Shown here: positions 14,503 through 22,500 of the stretch, one piece after another
Position numbering within the stretch: position 1 is the stretch's first letter
Layout: every line of letters starts with the position of its first letter
DNA from: Zygnema circumcarinatum
Taxonomy: Eukaryota; Streptophyta; Zygnematophyceae; Zygnematales; Zygnemataceae
Direction: 5' to 3'
Assembly (NCBI GenBank): GCA_037447605.1
Contig: CM074821.1
Span: forward strand, 1,737,867 to 1,760,366
Length of the DNA stretch: 22,500 bases
Made by a program: the position numbers and the translations under genes
Notes under the pieces: model-generated
Databases searched by the model: none
The model's input: only the letters and a program-made list of their open reading frames with translations
Told to the model about the DNA's origin: nothing

Positions 14503-17500
14503 ATGAGCTCGCAGGGCGGCAGCGTGGTGCCCGAGTCCATTCTGAAGAAGCGCAAGCGCGACGAGCAGTGGGCCCAGGCCCGCACGGAGCAGCTCAAGGC
14601 CGCCAAGAGCAAGGCCCGGGAGGGCCGCAGGACCATCTTCAAGAGGGCTGAGCAGTACATCAAGGAGTACCGCCAGCAGGTGAATATCAGTTACTTCATA
14701 TGTACGCTATTCTATGTACAGTATTCTATGTCTATAGTATGTATACTCTCTCTCCCTCTCTCTTTCTCTCTCTCTCTCCCCGTATAGTAAGAGGTATGTG
14801 TATCGTCGTTCTATGCCTGCATGAGGTTTTCAGCATGATTTAACATCCGTATTTCTGCCCAAGCTCGGAGGGGCGGTCCCTGGAGCGTAACTCTGTATAT
14901 AGCATATACTATGTGTTGTATATATACTCCCTCTCTGTCTTTCTCTCTCTCTCTATCGGTTTAGTAAACGGTCGAGATAATGAGTAAGGAGAGAGTAGCC
15001 GAACATCATATTGGAGACTTCTGGAGACAGTTATTGTATTAGACTGTACGCTATATATGACTTTACATCATACATCTGTTATCCTGTCCAATATAACTAC
15101 ATTAGTATCAGCATTGTAGTGGCGAGCAGAGCACCGCCGTAGTTAGAGTGAAAGTAGCGTAATAGCTGAGAATAGTACAGTATTGTAAATAGTAGCATAA
15201 GGATTTTTATCGTGTGATACTGTTATGTCTATGCAGTCATTTCGGGCAATGGTGGAGTCCCACATTTGGATGAAACTCCTGAGAGAGAAATAAAAGTGCT
15301 CGATTGATGCTGCTCTGATATGGCAACAAGGCGACCTCGTTGCATGCCATTCTAGCCGACTAGTTGACTATTTTTCATGTAGTTTGTAGACTACGCCATA
15401 TACCATATACTGTCACCTTTTAGGTTTTATTAATAGAGTATAATCCATAACAGCCGTTAAGTTCTAGAAGTACGAATCTGAAGGAAGGCATCAGAAGATG
15501 CTCGACTGTAGCGCTCAGCCACAGCGGGTGAGAGGAAGAGAGAGATGAATAGTATCTCGCGCTGACTCATAGATCGAGAGTGATGCAGTGTTACATGCTG
15601 AGTCAGGGGAGAGGTAAATTGTGAAGGGCAGAGGCACATGTTCCCTATTCGTAGACTTTGAGAGTGTTTAGTTCTACACGGTTCCCCCCCCCCTCAAAAG
15701 TCACATGGTTCGGGAAGTGAGTGGAAGACGAAGAGGGGGGTCGTAGACGTTTCTTTTCCTAAAGAAAGCGTGTCTGTATGCATCACGAAAGCACATTCTC
15801 ACATGTTGGGACAAGTGCCGTCCTTTTAAAGGTTTTTTTTTTTTGCGATGGTTTCCAGGAATCAGACCTTATCCGCATCAAGCGGGAGGCGAAATTGAAC
15901 GGAGGGTTCTATGTGGAGCCAGAGGCAAAACTCTTGTTTGTGATTAGGATCAGAGGGTAAGCAGCAGGCTCTCTAAAAGATGATATATCTTCTAGCTTTG
16001 TAGTGTTTCAATAAGTGATGTCATAATAATACGGTGAGTTAAGGCAAGTGAGAGCTATCTTCGTTTGCTTCGTTTGCTTCGTTTGCTTCAGTGTGCTTAT
16101 GGCACTGGCTCTAACTGTACCATTCCTTCTTTGTTTCCTCCTTGCTTTCAGAAGCATCGATGTAGATATCTGCATATGGCTGCCCCATTCCTTAAATTGG
16201 GGTTTTTGCACTTTATATTGCGATCAAGTGCTATATTGAACTCTTCTCTATTGTTATTGCTGGATGCAGTATCAACGACTTGCATCCGAAGACGAGGAAG
16301 ATTTTGCAGCTTCTTCGCCTTAGGCAGGTAGAGCTCTGCCCAGCGTGGAGTGGAGAGATATGTTGTTTGACCTTATGTTGGGAAAGTGATGTTCAAGCTG
16401 GAGAATTTTGAGAAATGGTTCTTTAAACTCTTTTAACAAACGAGTCAGTACATTTCCTGATGACCCACAAGTTAACAATAGACGAGTTGATATTTTTGAC
16501 TGAATAGTTATGAAACAGGTTGGATTGCCTCATCTTAAGGTCTTGAAAAATAGTCTTTGCCATGGATACTGATGCGGAATAAATCCAGCGAGTATCAAGG
16601 AAGCTCAATGGGTACATTTGAACAGGAATTTTAATGTTTTTCCTTCTCAACTCATGTTTGCGCTTGTGTTTATGTGCAAGTAGATCTTCAATGGAGTGTT
16701 CATGAAGGTGAACAAGGCCACTCTCAACATGTTGCACAAGGTGGAGCCTTATGTGACCTACGGGTGAGTCTACAAGCACCAGGGGCTGTTGAGTAAAAAT
16801 GGATAAAGAATCAAGCAATACGCATAGCAGCAGGAAGTAAGTGCACGTCGCTTTGTTTCTCTTTGTGGTGGCCTTGTTTTATATGACAAATGTGCTTTAG
16901 TGAGCTTTTACATTGTCTTATCTGGATTCTTCTCTCAAGTCATGTTTGTTCACTTGCGAGAAGTAGTAAGCTTGCAAGGTAGGGTGTGTAGAGTTGCTAA
17001 GCAAGTTGTATTTTATCTGATGGTCATATGCCATTCCGTGGACTCCAGATATCCCAACATGAAGAGCATCAAGGAGTTGATATACAAGCGCGGTTATGGC
17101 AAAGTGGAGAAGTCACGCATTGCTCTCACAGACAACTCCGTCATTGAGAAGGTGAGAACATCTGCGAATCCTGCTGGGTTGCTTGGGCTCCTTACTCCTC
17201 CCTTAGAATGTAGAAAGCATTGTTACCAGGGCTGATAGAGGCCAAGAATCGCTATGGTGAATCGTCTCAAGCATGTTGTTCTGGGGGGGAAACTACAATG
17301 GGGAGGGGATGTGCAGTGGCAGAGAGACGGCAAAAGAGTGGGCAGGCAGAGACAGAGGGCATTTACGTAGGCAATTTCGTCCTTGGCTTGATGCTCTTGC
17401 ATGGGCCATGGATGGGGACAGGCTCTGGGCAAGTTCGGCATCATCTGCATAGAGGACCTTATTCACGAGATCCATTCCGTGGGGCCCCACTTCAAGGAGG

Positions 17501-17637
17501 CCAACAACTTCCTTTGGCCCTTCAAGCTGAGCGCTCCCAAGGGTGGCCTCGTTATGAAGCGCCGCCACTTTATCGAGGGTGGGGATTCCGGAAACCGTGA
17601 GCTTAAGGTCAATGCCCTTATTCGCCGGATGAACTAA
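14503..17637 (+). CDS. RPL7: 60S ribosomal protein L7 (uL30)
   Basis: Structural protein of the large cytosolic ribosomal subunit, binding rRNA. Exons: 14503-14679, 15859-15956, 16270-16327, 16684-16763, 17049-17151, 17422-17637. All introns are GT-AG (1179, 313, 356, 285 and 270 bases), phases agree, and the product is 243 aa, the usual length of plant L7. Landmarks: [12 protein letters not shown] (8-19), the basic N-terminal helix to about 59, [19 protein letters not shown] (74-92), [19 protein letters not shown] (95-113), [20 protein letters not shown] (131-150), [19 protein letters not shown] (178-196), then EGGDSGNRE and the C-terminal LIRRMN. Sequence is close to land-plant L7 throughout, with no frameshift or missing part. 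The GC-rich first exon contrasts with AT-richer introns. The ATG has A at -3. Upstream telo boxes fit co-regulation with other ribosomal-protein genes. Confidence 0.96.
14744..14958. repeat. Imperfect duplication in RPL7 intron 1
   Basis: Two segments share the order TATACT, CT/CCCT run with TTTCTCTCTCTCTCTC, then TAGTAA: about 14741-14791 and 14921-14969. They look like a diverged local duplication about 180 bases apart. The rest of this 1.18-kb intron shows no gene; it has a C run near 15685 and a T run at 15833-15844. Confidence 0.6.
16059..16089. repeat. 9-bp tandem repeat in RPL7 intron 2
   Basis: CTTCGTTTG repeated exactly three times (16059-16085) plus a partial fourth copy. It is a short minisatellite in the 313-base intron. 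Confidence 0.9.
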
Positions 17638-18240
17638 GTTGGAGTGAGGAAGAGAGAGAGGGAGGGTGAGAGAGAGACTTTGCTCCTGCCGGCCGGGGAG
17701 GGAGGGAGGGAATGATCGCTTGAAGCTCCAAGCAGCGGCAAAATATGGGAAGGTGCAGTTGTGCACTGCCGTGCCATAAATGGTTTTTTGGGGCGACCAT
17801 GAGAGATGTGGTTCCTGTGTACGTCGTCGAGTCTTGCAGGTCACAGTCTCTTCTTTTTGTGAGGTGCCTCCATGCAGCATGTGTCATGCATGCTGTTCCA
17901 TGTGTGCATGTGTTTCCATGTTCCACGTTGCATTGTTGGCAGCAGCGTGGGATTGCTCCAATAGGGAGTCGGAATCGATCTGAGAGGGAGAGAGAGAGAC
18001 GCGGGAGAGAAAAGGAGACGCTGAGAGAGAGAGAGAAGGATAGAGACGCTGAGAGAGAGAGAGAGGGATAGAGAGACGCCGAGAGAGATACAGGAGAGCC
18101 GGGGAGAGGGGGAAAGATACGTGACGTGGAAAGAGAGCATAGAGGAGGTTGCGGGAGATACGTACCGAGAGTTGACTCGAGGGAAAGAGAGGGAGGGAGA
18201 TGTAGTGAGGGGATGTGGGAGAGGGAGTGTAGGACTCGGG
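17638..18240. repeat. GA-rich 3' flank of RPL7, no gene seen
   Basis: GA/GGGA tracts at about 17644-17712 and 17975-18235, including several GAGACGC(T/C)GAGAGAGA units (about 17995-18085). Between them is unique sequence, presumably RPL7 3' UTR and flank, with alternating GTG/CATG words (about 17871-17930). I saw no further gene. Confidence 0.7.
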
Positions 18241-18250
18241 ATAAACGTTT

Positions 18251-18273
18251 CCGTCTTTCAAAATTCAAGACGG
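18251..18273. repeat. Stem-loop
   Basis: CCGTCTT (18251-18257) and AAGACGG (18267-18273) form a perfect 7-bp stem with a 9-base AT-rich loop. It lies between the convergent RPL7 and RAB5IF-type genes. Its role is unknown. Confidence 0.5.
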
Positions 18274-18456
18274 CAACATGGGTTCTGAAAGGCAGAAACG
18301 TTTGTCTATTGGAGGGGTGTGGCGGTGCCTATCTGCGGCACAACAGAGGGCCACATCGTGCCTTTATTCGGACCAATGTGCACACAATGAGCTGACAACA
18401 AACGATACCTCAATATGACTTAAAATAATGTCAGTTTGCAAAAAAAGTTCTAAAAG

Positions 18457-18640
18457 AACATCGAAGTGTGCGAACAAAAAATGAGAGAAAAACTTTTTTA
18501 CTTCTGTGGATGTCACCATGATTTCATCGCTATTGTCCGTTCTGATGTTGTTTTTTACTTTTTCTAAATGCGAAAAGAATTTGATGAGATTATCAAAGAA
18601 AGTAAAATACGCGGAAGCGATTTCAAAGTACAAACGTAGT
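18457..18640 (-). pseudogene. Possible Ty1/copia integrase remnant
   Basis: The minus strand encodes a short stretch resembling the second-Asp region of copia-type integrases: aromatic-rich lead, FFSHLEKVKNNIRTDNSDEI, then EVKKFF. Copia integrases have an L/I-R-T/S-D-N-G-x-E core here; this copy has Ser for Gly. No reverse transcriptase, LTRs or other integrase motifs are visible, and the stretch sits just past the stop of the RAB5IF-type gene, where a 3' UTR would be. It is at best an old fragment and could be chance similarity. Confidence 0.25.
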
Positions 18641-18853
18641 TCTGCAATCCCTAAGCATTTCATTACACGAAAGAGAGTCGTCTTCATTCCAAAACTAATG
18701 AAGGAAAAGTGGCTCCACACGTCTGCTGTACTTGAAGCCCTCTTTCTTTTTGTATTTGTTGGGCGTGAAGATAAGGAGAGGGGGAGGGAAAAGGGGGAAA
18801 AGAGGGAGGTGGGAAACAGCACAGGAATGATTGAAGGTCACATCACGCCTCCA

Positions 18854-20958
18854 TCAAAAATACAAGAGGCTGTAAACCAATATCCACGTCAACTGCACAT
18901 AAAATCAAAACAAAGCCATGTTAAGTAAAGAGTGGGAGTAGTTAGTGGGTGTGGAGAGAGGAAGTTAGGAAAGTTAGGGAGAGAGGGAACGGGAGGGAGG
19001 GAGTGGGAGGAGATGAGATGGAGAGCGAGACAGGGACGGAGGGAGCGGGAAGAGGGATAAAAAGGGAGGGGGAGAGGGAGTGGGAGAGGAAGAAGGGTGG
19101 GAGGGAGGGAGTGAGAGGAGTGATGGAAGGGGAGGCGGAGTGAGGGAGGGAAGGAAGGGAGTGGTAGGGAGATTGGAATGGGAGGGAGAGTGGAGAGGAA
19201 GGAGGGAGTGGGAGGAAGGATCGAAGGGGAGGGGAGGAGGGAGAGCGAGAGAGGGAGAGAGGGGGGCGGCTGAGGGGAGGGGAGAGGTGGGGGGAGAGAC
19301 AGAGAGAGGGAGCACACACCAAAAACAGTCCAACTGATGGCATCATGCCCTCCTGTATCAACGCCGCGTGGCCTCCAAACTCCTCCTCATCCACCTTGAG
19401 GATGACGGAGTAGTACACAAACGCTATCGCTACACTCAGCACCGTGAATCTGCACCCACTCGACCCGGCAGGGAGCATTGGGATGCGTGTGCCGCGGAGA
19501 GATGGGAGTGCAAGCGAGAGCGAGAGAGATAGAGGGGTGGAGGGGCAAAATGGAAAGCGGAATAGCGTGAAATGGGGGAGAGGAGGCGAGTGGGGTTGAA
19601 AGGATAGAAACGGATGAGAAAGGGGACGAGGGAGAGAGAGAGAGTGGGGAGGCGAGAAACAGGTGAGTTGGGAGGAGGTTGAGAGGACAAGGAGGAGGGT
19701 GGGGAGATGGGAAGAAAATTCATGCCTTAAAGAAACTGTCACTGCAAACAAAATGTTCTACTTGTCCCTCCCGCCCCCCTCTCCCTCCCTCCTTCCCTTT
19801 TTCATTTTCGGAAAGAGCAATTTCAACTTCAGCAGAAATTCGCGACCGGAAAATGTCCAGAAAAAGAGAAGTCTTTGTTTGGAAAGTAAACGCACACCAA
19901 AAACCAGAGCCCTCCAACGAGCGGAACGAGCCCCCAAATGACGCCACATGTGACTCCCACCGTTTGACGGATCCAGTGCAACACATCCAACAGCTCATCC
20001 TGCATGTAAATTCACCATGCCACTGAAGATTAGAAAACAATTCAATACCAATTTAAAAACCCTAAAAATCCTAAAAACAAAAAAAAAGTGACGCAAAGAA
20101 ACTAAAAGCTAAACGCAACACACTTAGACGCCACTCTGTAGGATAAGATTAGTGTAATTTAAGCATAGCCCTAGAGAATTTCCGGCGCAAAAAAATATGG
20201 TAAAGAGAAAGCAATGGAGGATGTAAGCTTATTGATGTAATGTAGATACGATGCAATGAGAAATACTGAAACTGAAAGTGAGACCAAAACTGAGAATGCT
20301 GTGTTTAATATCTCAGAAAGCTGAAGCGCAAGCTAGAATGCAGCTACCTGACTTTGCGGGCAAGAATTTCCGAAAGGCTCACTCCAGGGATTAAAAAAGA
20401 ACGACAGAAGATTTTGCCTGTCACGAACCCTAATCTGAGAACCTGAGACGTTCTAAAACTCTGAGAACCTAAGCACTTTAAGAAACCAAACCTTAATAAC
20501 ATACAGAAGTTTGAAAACCCAGTCAATCTAAGAAAGCTAAAAGCATGACCTTGAAAATCTCAAAAAACCAAAAATATTCTGTAATCTTAAAATCTAGTAA
20601 CCAGAAACCAGAAACGAAAAATCTCTGAAGCTGATAGGACCAGGAAAAGCTCCAAACAAGAAATATGAACTTCATGTAGGGACTTCACAATGCCAGATAA
20701 TTTTTCCCTTTTGGTTTTTTAAATCTTCAAAGAAAGTCTCAAGGTCTTCCGAGTTTTTAGATCCATTATTCGATTGTTGAACCTTCAAATTGGCCATTTT
20801 TGTTAGCATTATTCGGTATTACAAATAATTCATGTAGGGTTCAGAGAAATTTCGGGGTTTTAAAGAGTTACAAAATTCTGGGTTTCTGAGATGTTCAGAG
20901 TTTTAAGGAGATTTAGGGTTAGAGAGGGGAGTCACAGCATCGACGAGAGTAGGGGGGA

Positions 20959-21007
<49 letters not shown>

Positions 21008-21178
21008 CGGGAGGGAAGATAGAAAATGGTAAATTGTGAGGTTGAGAAGAAGAAATAGGGAAAATAGACAAGGCGAAAGAGGGAGAGGGAGAGAAGGACG
21101 GAGGAAGGGCGAGGAGTCAGAGGGAGAGAGCGGCAAGGAGGGAGTGAGGCGATAGAAAGGGAAGGAAGCGAGAGAGAT

Positions 21179-21218
<40 letters not shown>

Positions 21219-21524
21219 GACAGCAGGCGAGGAGATAGAGGCGACAGGACGAGGGAAAGCGAAAGGGAATGAGAGTGGGAGAGAGGGCGAGGGGGAGGGG
21301 AGAGAGCACGAGACAGATCGAGGGGGAAAATGAGAGAGAGAGTGAGAGAGAGAGAAAGGGCGCACTCTCTCCCACTCGCGTTCTGCGTCGAGCAGCGACT
21401 TGGCGTACTGCCAAGTTCCCTCCCTCCCCTTCTCTCCTCCTCCCCCTGTGACAGCTGTCACGCCCGCCCCCACCCCGCTGCTTGACGTCTCCCCCCCCTT
21501 CTTCCGCGCCTTCACAGATGTCAT
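18854..21524 (-). CDS. RAB5IF: RAB5IF/OPTI-family small membrane protein
   Basis: Homologue of RAB5IF (C20orf24, also OPTI or RCAF1), known in animals as partner of TMCO1 in the ER multipass translocon. Exons in transcript order: 21524-21366, 19999-19896, 19449-19320, 18892-18854; total 143 aa, close to family size. Exon 1 ends in AKSLLDAEREWER (41-53). Exon 2 carries DELLDVLHWIRQ (54-65) and a hydrophobic segment with GVIWGLVPLVGG. Exon 3 carries a second hydrophobic segment and VDEEEFGGHAALIQEG (107-122). Exon 4 completes the third with TWILVYSLLYF and a TGA. The DExLDVxxWxRQ, VIWG and DEEExGG motifs are family hallmarks. I prefer the ATG at 21524 over 21599, because the latter puts three CACGTG boxes inside the coding region. 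The exon 2-3 junction (GT at 19895, AG at 19450) keeps frame; another donor/acceptor pair is possible but poorer. Confidence 0.87.
18942..19316. repeat. GA/GGGA tract in intron 3 of the RAB5IF-type gene
   Basis: About 370 bases of polypurine on the + strand with frequent GGGAGGGAGTGGGAGGA words. In the transcript it is CU-rich and fills the intron 18893-19319. Pro/Ser/Leu-rich open frames over it are artefacts. Confidence 0.85.
19499..19700. repeat. GA-rich segment in intron 2 of the RAB5IF-type gene
   Basis: Purine-rich sequence, less regular than the neighbouring tracts, with GAGAGAGA at about 19632-19643. It lies in the intron 19450-19895. Confidence 0.6.
20040..20935. other. AT-rich part of intron 1, degenerate telomere-like words
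   Basis: This belongs to the 1.37-kb intron 20000-21365 and has no exon that I can support. It is A-rich on the + strand to about 20640 (AAAACCCTAAA, CTGAGAACCTGAG, CTGAGAACCTAAG) and becomes T/G-rich after about 20700 (CAGAGTTTTAAGG, TTTAGGGTTAG). The two halves look like a diverged inverted arrangement. Confidence 0.45.
20954..21360. repeat. (GA)n cluster near the 5' end of intron 1
   Basis: Pure GA runs at about 20962-21001 and 21180-21215, joined by GAGGGAGA-type purine sequence up to the exon 1 donor at 21365. In the transcript it is CU-rich directly after the 5' splice site, as at the kinase donor 1329/1330. Confidence 0.88.
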
Positions 21525-21537
21525 GCCGACAGCCTGC

Positions 21538-21587
21538 CACGTGGCACCCTCACCGCTCGATCCGCCACGTGTCTCTCTCGCCACGTG
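21538..21587. promoter_or_regulatory. Three CACGTG (G-box) elements
   Basis: CACGTG at 21538-21543, 21566-21571 and 21582-21587. The outer two sit in the palindromic context GCCACGTGGC, the strongest bZIP/bHLH G-box form in plants. They lie 14-63 bases upstream of the chosen ATG of the RAB5IF-type gene, so they would be in its 5' UTR or core promoter. A purine tract (21604-21695) and an AAACCCTAA telo box (21703-21711) follow upstream. Confidence 0.55.
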
Positions 21588-21603
21588 GCAGCCAAGCAAA
21601 TAC

Positions 21604-21695
21604 TTCCGTCACGAGAGAAAGAGAGAGAGGAGAGGAGAGAGCGAGAGGAAGGGGAGAGAGAGAGAGAGAAAGAGGGAGAAAAGAGAGGGAGGGGG
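21604..21695. repeat. GA-rich tract upstream of the RAB5IF-type gene
   Basis: Irregular GA/GGGA repeat on the + strand, so CT-rich on the coding strand of the gene. CT-rich 5' leaders are common in plant housekeeping promoters. Confidence 0.75.
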
Positions 21696-21702
21696 GGAAA
21701 CA

Positions 21703-21711
21703 AAACCCTAA
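21703..21711. promoter_or_regulatory. Telo box AAACCCTAA
   Basis: Exact AAACCCTAA about 180 bases upstream of the RAB5IF-type start. Given how many telomere-like words occur in this window, it may not be regulatory. Confidence 0.35.
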
Positions 21712-21858
21712 ACCTACAAATGTACCGTAAAACCGAAGAGGTTGAAAAATTGAGCAACAAGTTTACTGAATTTCTCAATTCTCAATCATACTGAATTTGG
21801 GTACTTACTTCTGGTTCATTTTTTGACGTTACTGGTTACGGACGGTAACCGCGGTGGG

Positions 21859-21878
21859 CCAATCAAACAGACCACGTG
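21859..21878. promoter_or_regulatory. CCAAT plus G-box module, copy 1
   Basis: CCAATCA followed after 6 bases by CCACGTG, about 340 bases upstream of the RAB5IF-type gene. A second, similarly ordered pair lies at the right edge of the window. Confidence 0.4.
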
Positions 21879-22477
21879 ACGACCGCTGATTGAAAACGAC
21901 AGTCCTCATGGAAACGCATTCCCGACGACGCAACGTGAAAACTAGACACACCCTATTCATGTAAATAAGTTCGTACAATCGTACAGACGTACGAACGTCC
22001 GTCCAAAGGTAGTGCTAAATTCACACCTTTTTTGTCTAGACACAGTCCATTTTTCGCCGGGCAGATTTTTAGAAATTGACAAAAAAGGATTAAAAACGGC
22101 AAATGCTTTTTTCACACCTTTTTGGAATCGATACACACAAACCGAACAAACCCCTGATTTTTTTTCTTAGTGAGAAAAAAATATCGGCCTGCCCGAATCC
22201 GCTCGGAGTGGAAGATCCGTCCGCCACGAGATCGTTCGCGGGTGTGCGTCCTTTACACGTGCGATTAAATTCCGCCGTCGATTCTCTCACAGATCGCACC
22301 GCGGCAGATCACTTAACGATCTGCTGCAGGGCCCGGTCTCAGCGAATGACTCGTGCCCACGTATCCCGCCAAAGCCGGCTCGCATGTGCGAGTGCGTACG
22401 TCCCTCGGCCCGAGATCTCCGCAAAATTATGAGCTGGACCGGCCAGCCTGCGGCGGCTCGCCATTGTCAACTGGCAG
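21879..22477. other. Upstream region, no gene seen
   Basis: No supportable coding sequence; short open frames at 22090-22432 have no recognisable content. Contains the inverted repeat GTTCGTAC/GTACGAAC (21969-21976, 21989-21996) and a near-repeat TTCACACCTTTTT (22020, 22111). Sequence is clearly GC-richer after about 22185, which may herald a gene or promoter beyond the right edge. Confidence 0.45.
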
Positions 22478-22498
22478 CCAATCACCATCTACCACGTG
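22478..22498. promoter_or_regulatory. CCAAT plus G-box module, copy 2
   Basis: CCAATCA followed after 7 bases by CCACGTG, ending two bases before the window edge. Same order and orientation as the copy at 21859-21878. Confidence 0.4.
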
Positions 22499-22500
22499 TC

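Noticed and set aside
14439-14663. Minus-strand ORF opposite RPL7 exon 1
   Set aside because: Antisense shadow of a GC-rich conserved exon.
15317-15345. Small hairpin GCAAC-AGG/CCT-GTTGC in RPL7 intron 1
   Set aside because: Short, with a mismatch; no H/ACA or other RNA-class features around it.
16380-16505. Possible C/D-box snoRNA in RPL7 intron 3 (GTGATGT, CTGATGA and CTGA words)
   Set aside because: Ribosomal-protein introns often host snoRNAs, but the boxes are imperfect, the spacing is wrong and there is no terminal stem.
17618-18268. Minus-strand 216-codon frame downstream of RPL7
   Set aside because: Driven by the GA tracts; the non-repeat part is antisense to RPL7 3' flank and resembles nothing.
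18506-18928. Plus-strand 140-codon ORF
   Set aside because: Overlaps the last RAB5IF-type exon in antisense, includes a GA tract, and has no recognisable domain.
19896-19904. Alternative exon 2-3 junction in the RAB5IF-type gene (donor at 19904, acceptor at 19459)
   Set aside because: It keeps frame and length but uses GTTTTT and GTCGAG sites that are poorer than GTGCGT and GTGCAG, and gives a less hydrophobic membrane segment.
21525-21599. Upstream in-frame ATG at 21599 for the RAB5IF-type gene
   Set aside because: Would add 25 residues encoded by the G-box cluster; possible, but the motif cluster is better explained as regulatory.

Overview
This is a piece of a eukaryotic nuclear genome. 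All clear genes are broken by GT-AG introns, and (GA)n/(CT)n tracts and degenerate CCCTAA/CCCTAAA telomere-like words recur throughout. The encoded ribosomal protein L7 (uL30), a plant-style TKL kinase, and telo-box and CACGTG elements point to the green lineage. A streptophyte-type alga is my best guess, but the species cannot be fixed from the sequence.

Layout, left to right: (1) 275-3592 minus, a TKL-type protein kinase with a coiled-coil N-terminus, eight exons visible, its 3' end lost off the left edge. (2) 3593-5852, a spacer with a doubtful small + strand ORF (3843-4079) and a CT-rich block of about 0.9 kb (4491-5407). (3) 5853-13053 minus, a five-exon gene for a predicted 1,928-residue coiled-coil protein with a C-terminal membrane anchor and a degenerate internal repeat of about 105-115 residues. 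(4) 13054-14502, a divergent spacer with CCAATGGTTGG repeats, a perfect TGACGTCA site, an unassigned GC-richer block, and telo-box motifs. (5) 14503-17637 plus, RPL7 in six exons, 243 aa. (6) 17638-18853, a convergent spacer, GA-rich, with a possible Ty1/copia integrase remnant. (7) 18854-21524 minus, a RAB5IF/OPTI-type small membrane protein recovered from four small exons, 143 aa. (8) 21525-22500, its upstream region with clustered CACGTG boxes and a repeated CCAAT/G-box module.

The genes do not form an operon or an evident pathway. Two are broadly housekeeping: RPL7 in the large ribosomal subunit, and the RAB5IF/OPTI homologue in ER membrane-protein biogenesis. The giant coiled-coil protein probably tethers or scaffolds at an endomembrane or nuclear envelope, and the kinase is probably a signalling enzyme. 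The long low-complexity ORFs in the GA/CT tracts are not genes. No bacterial-style system, CRISPR array, tRNA or rRNA was seen.
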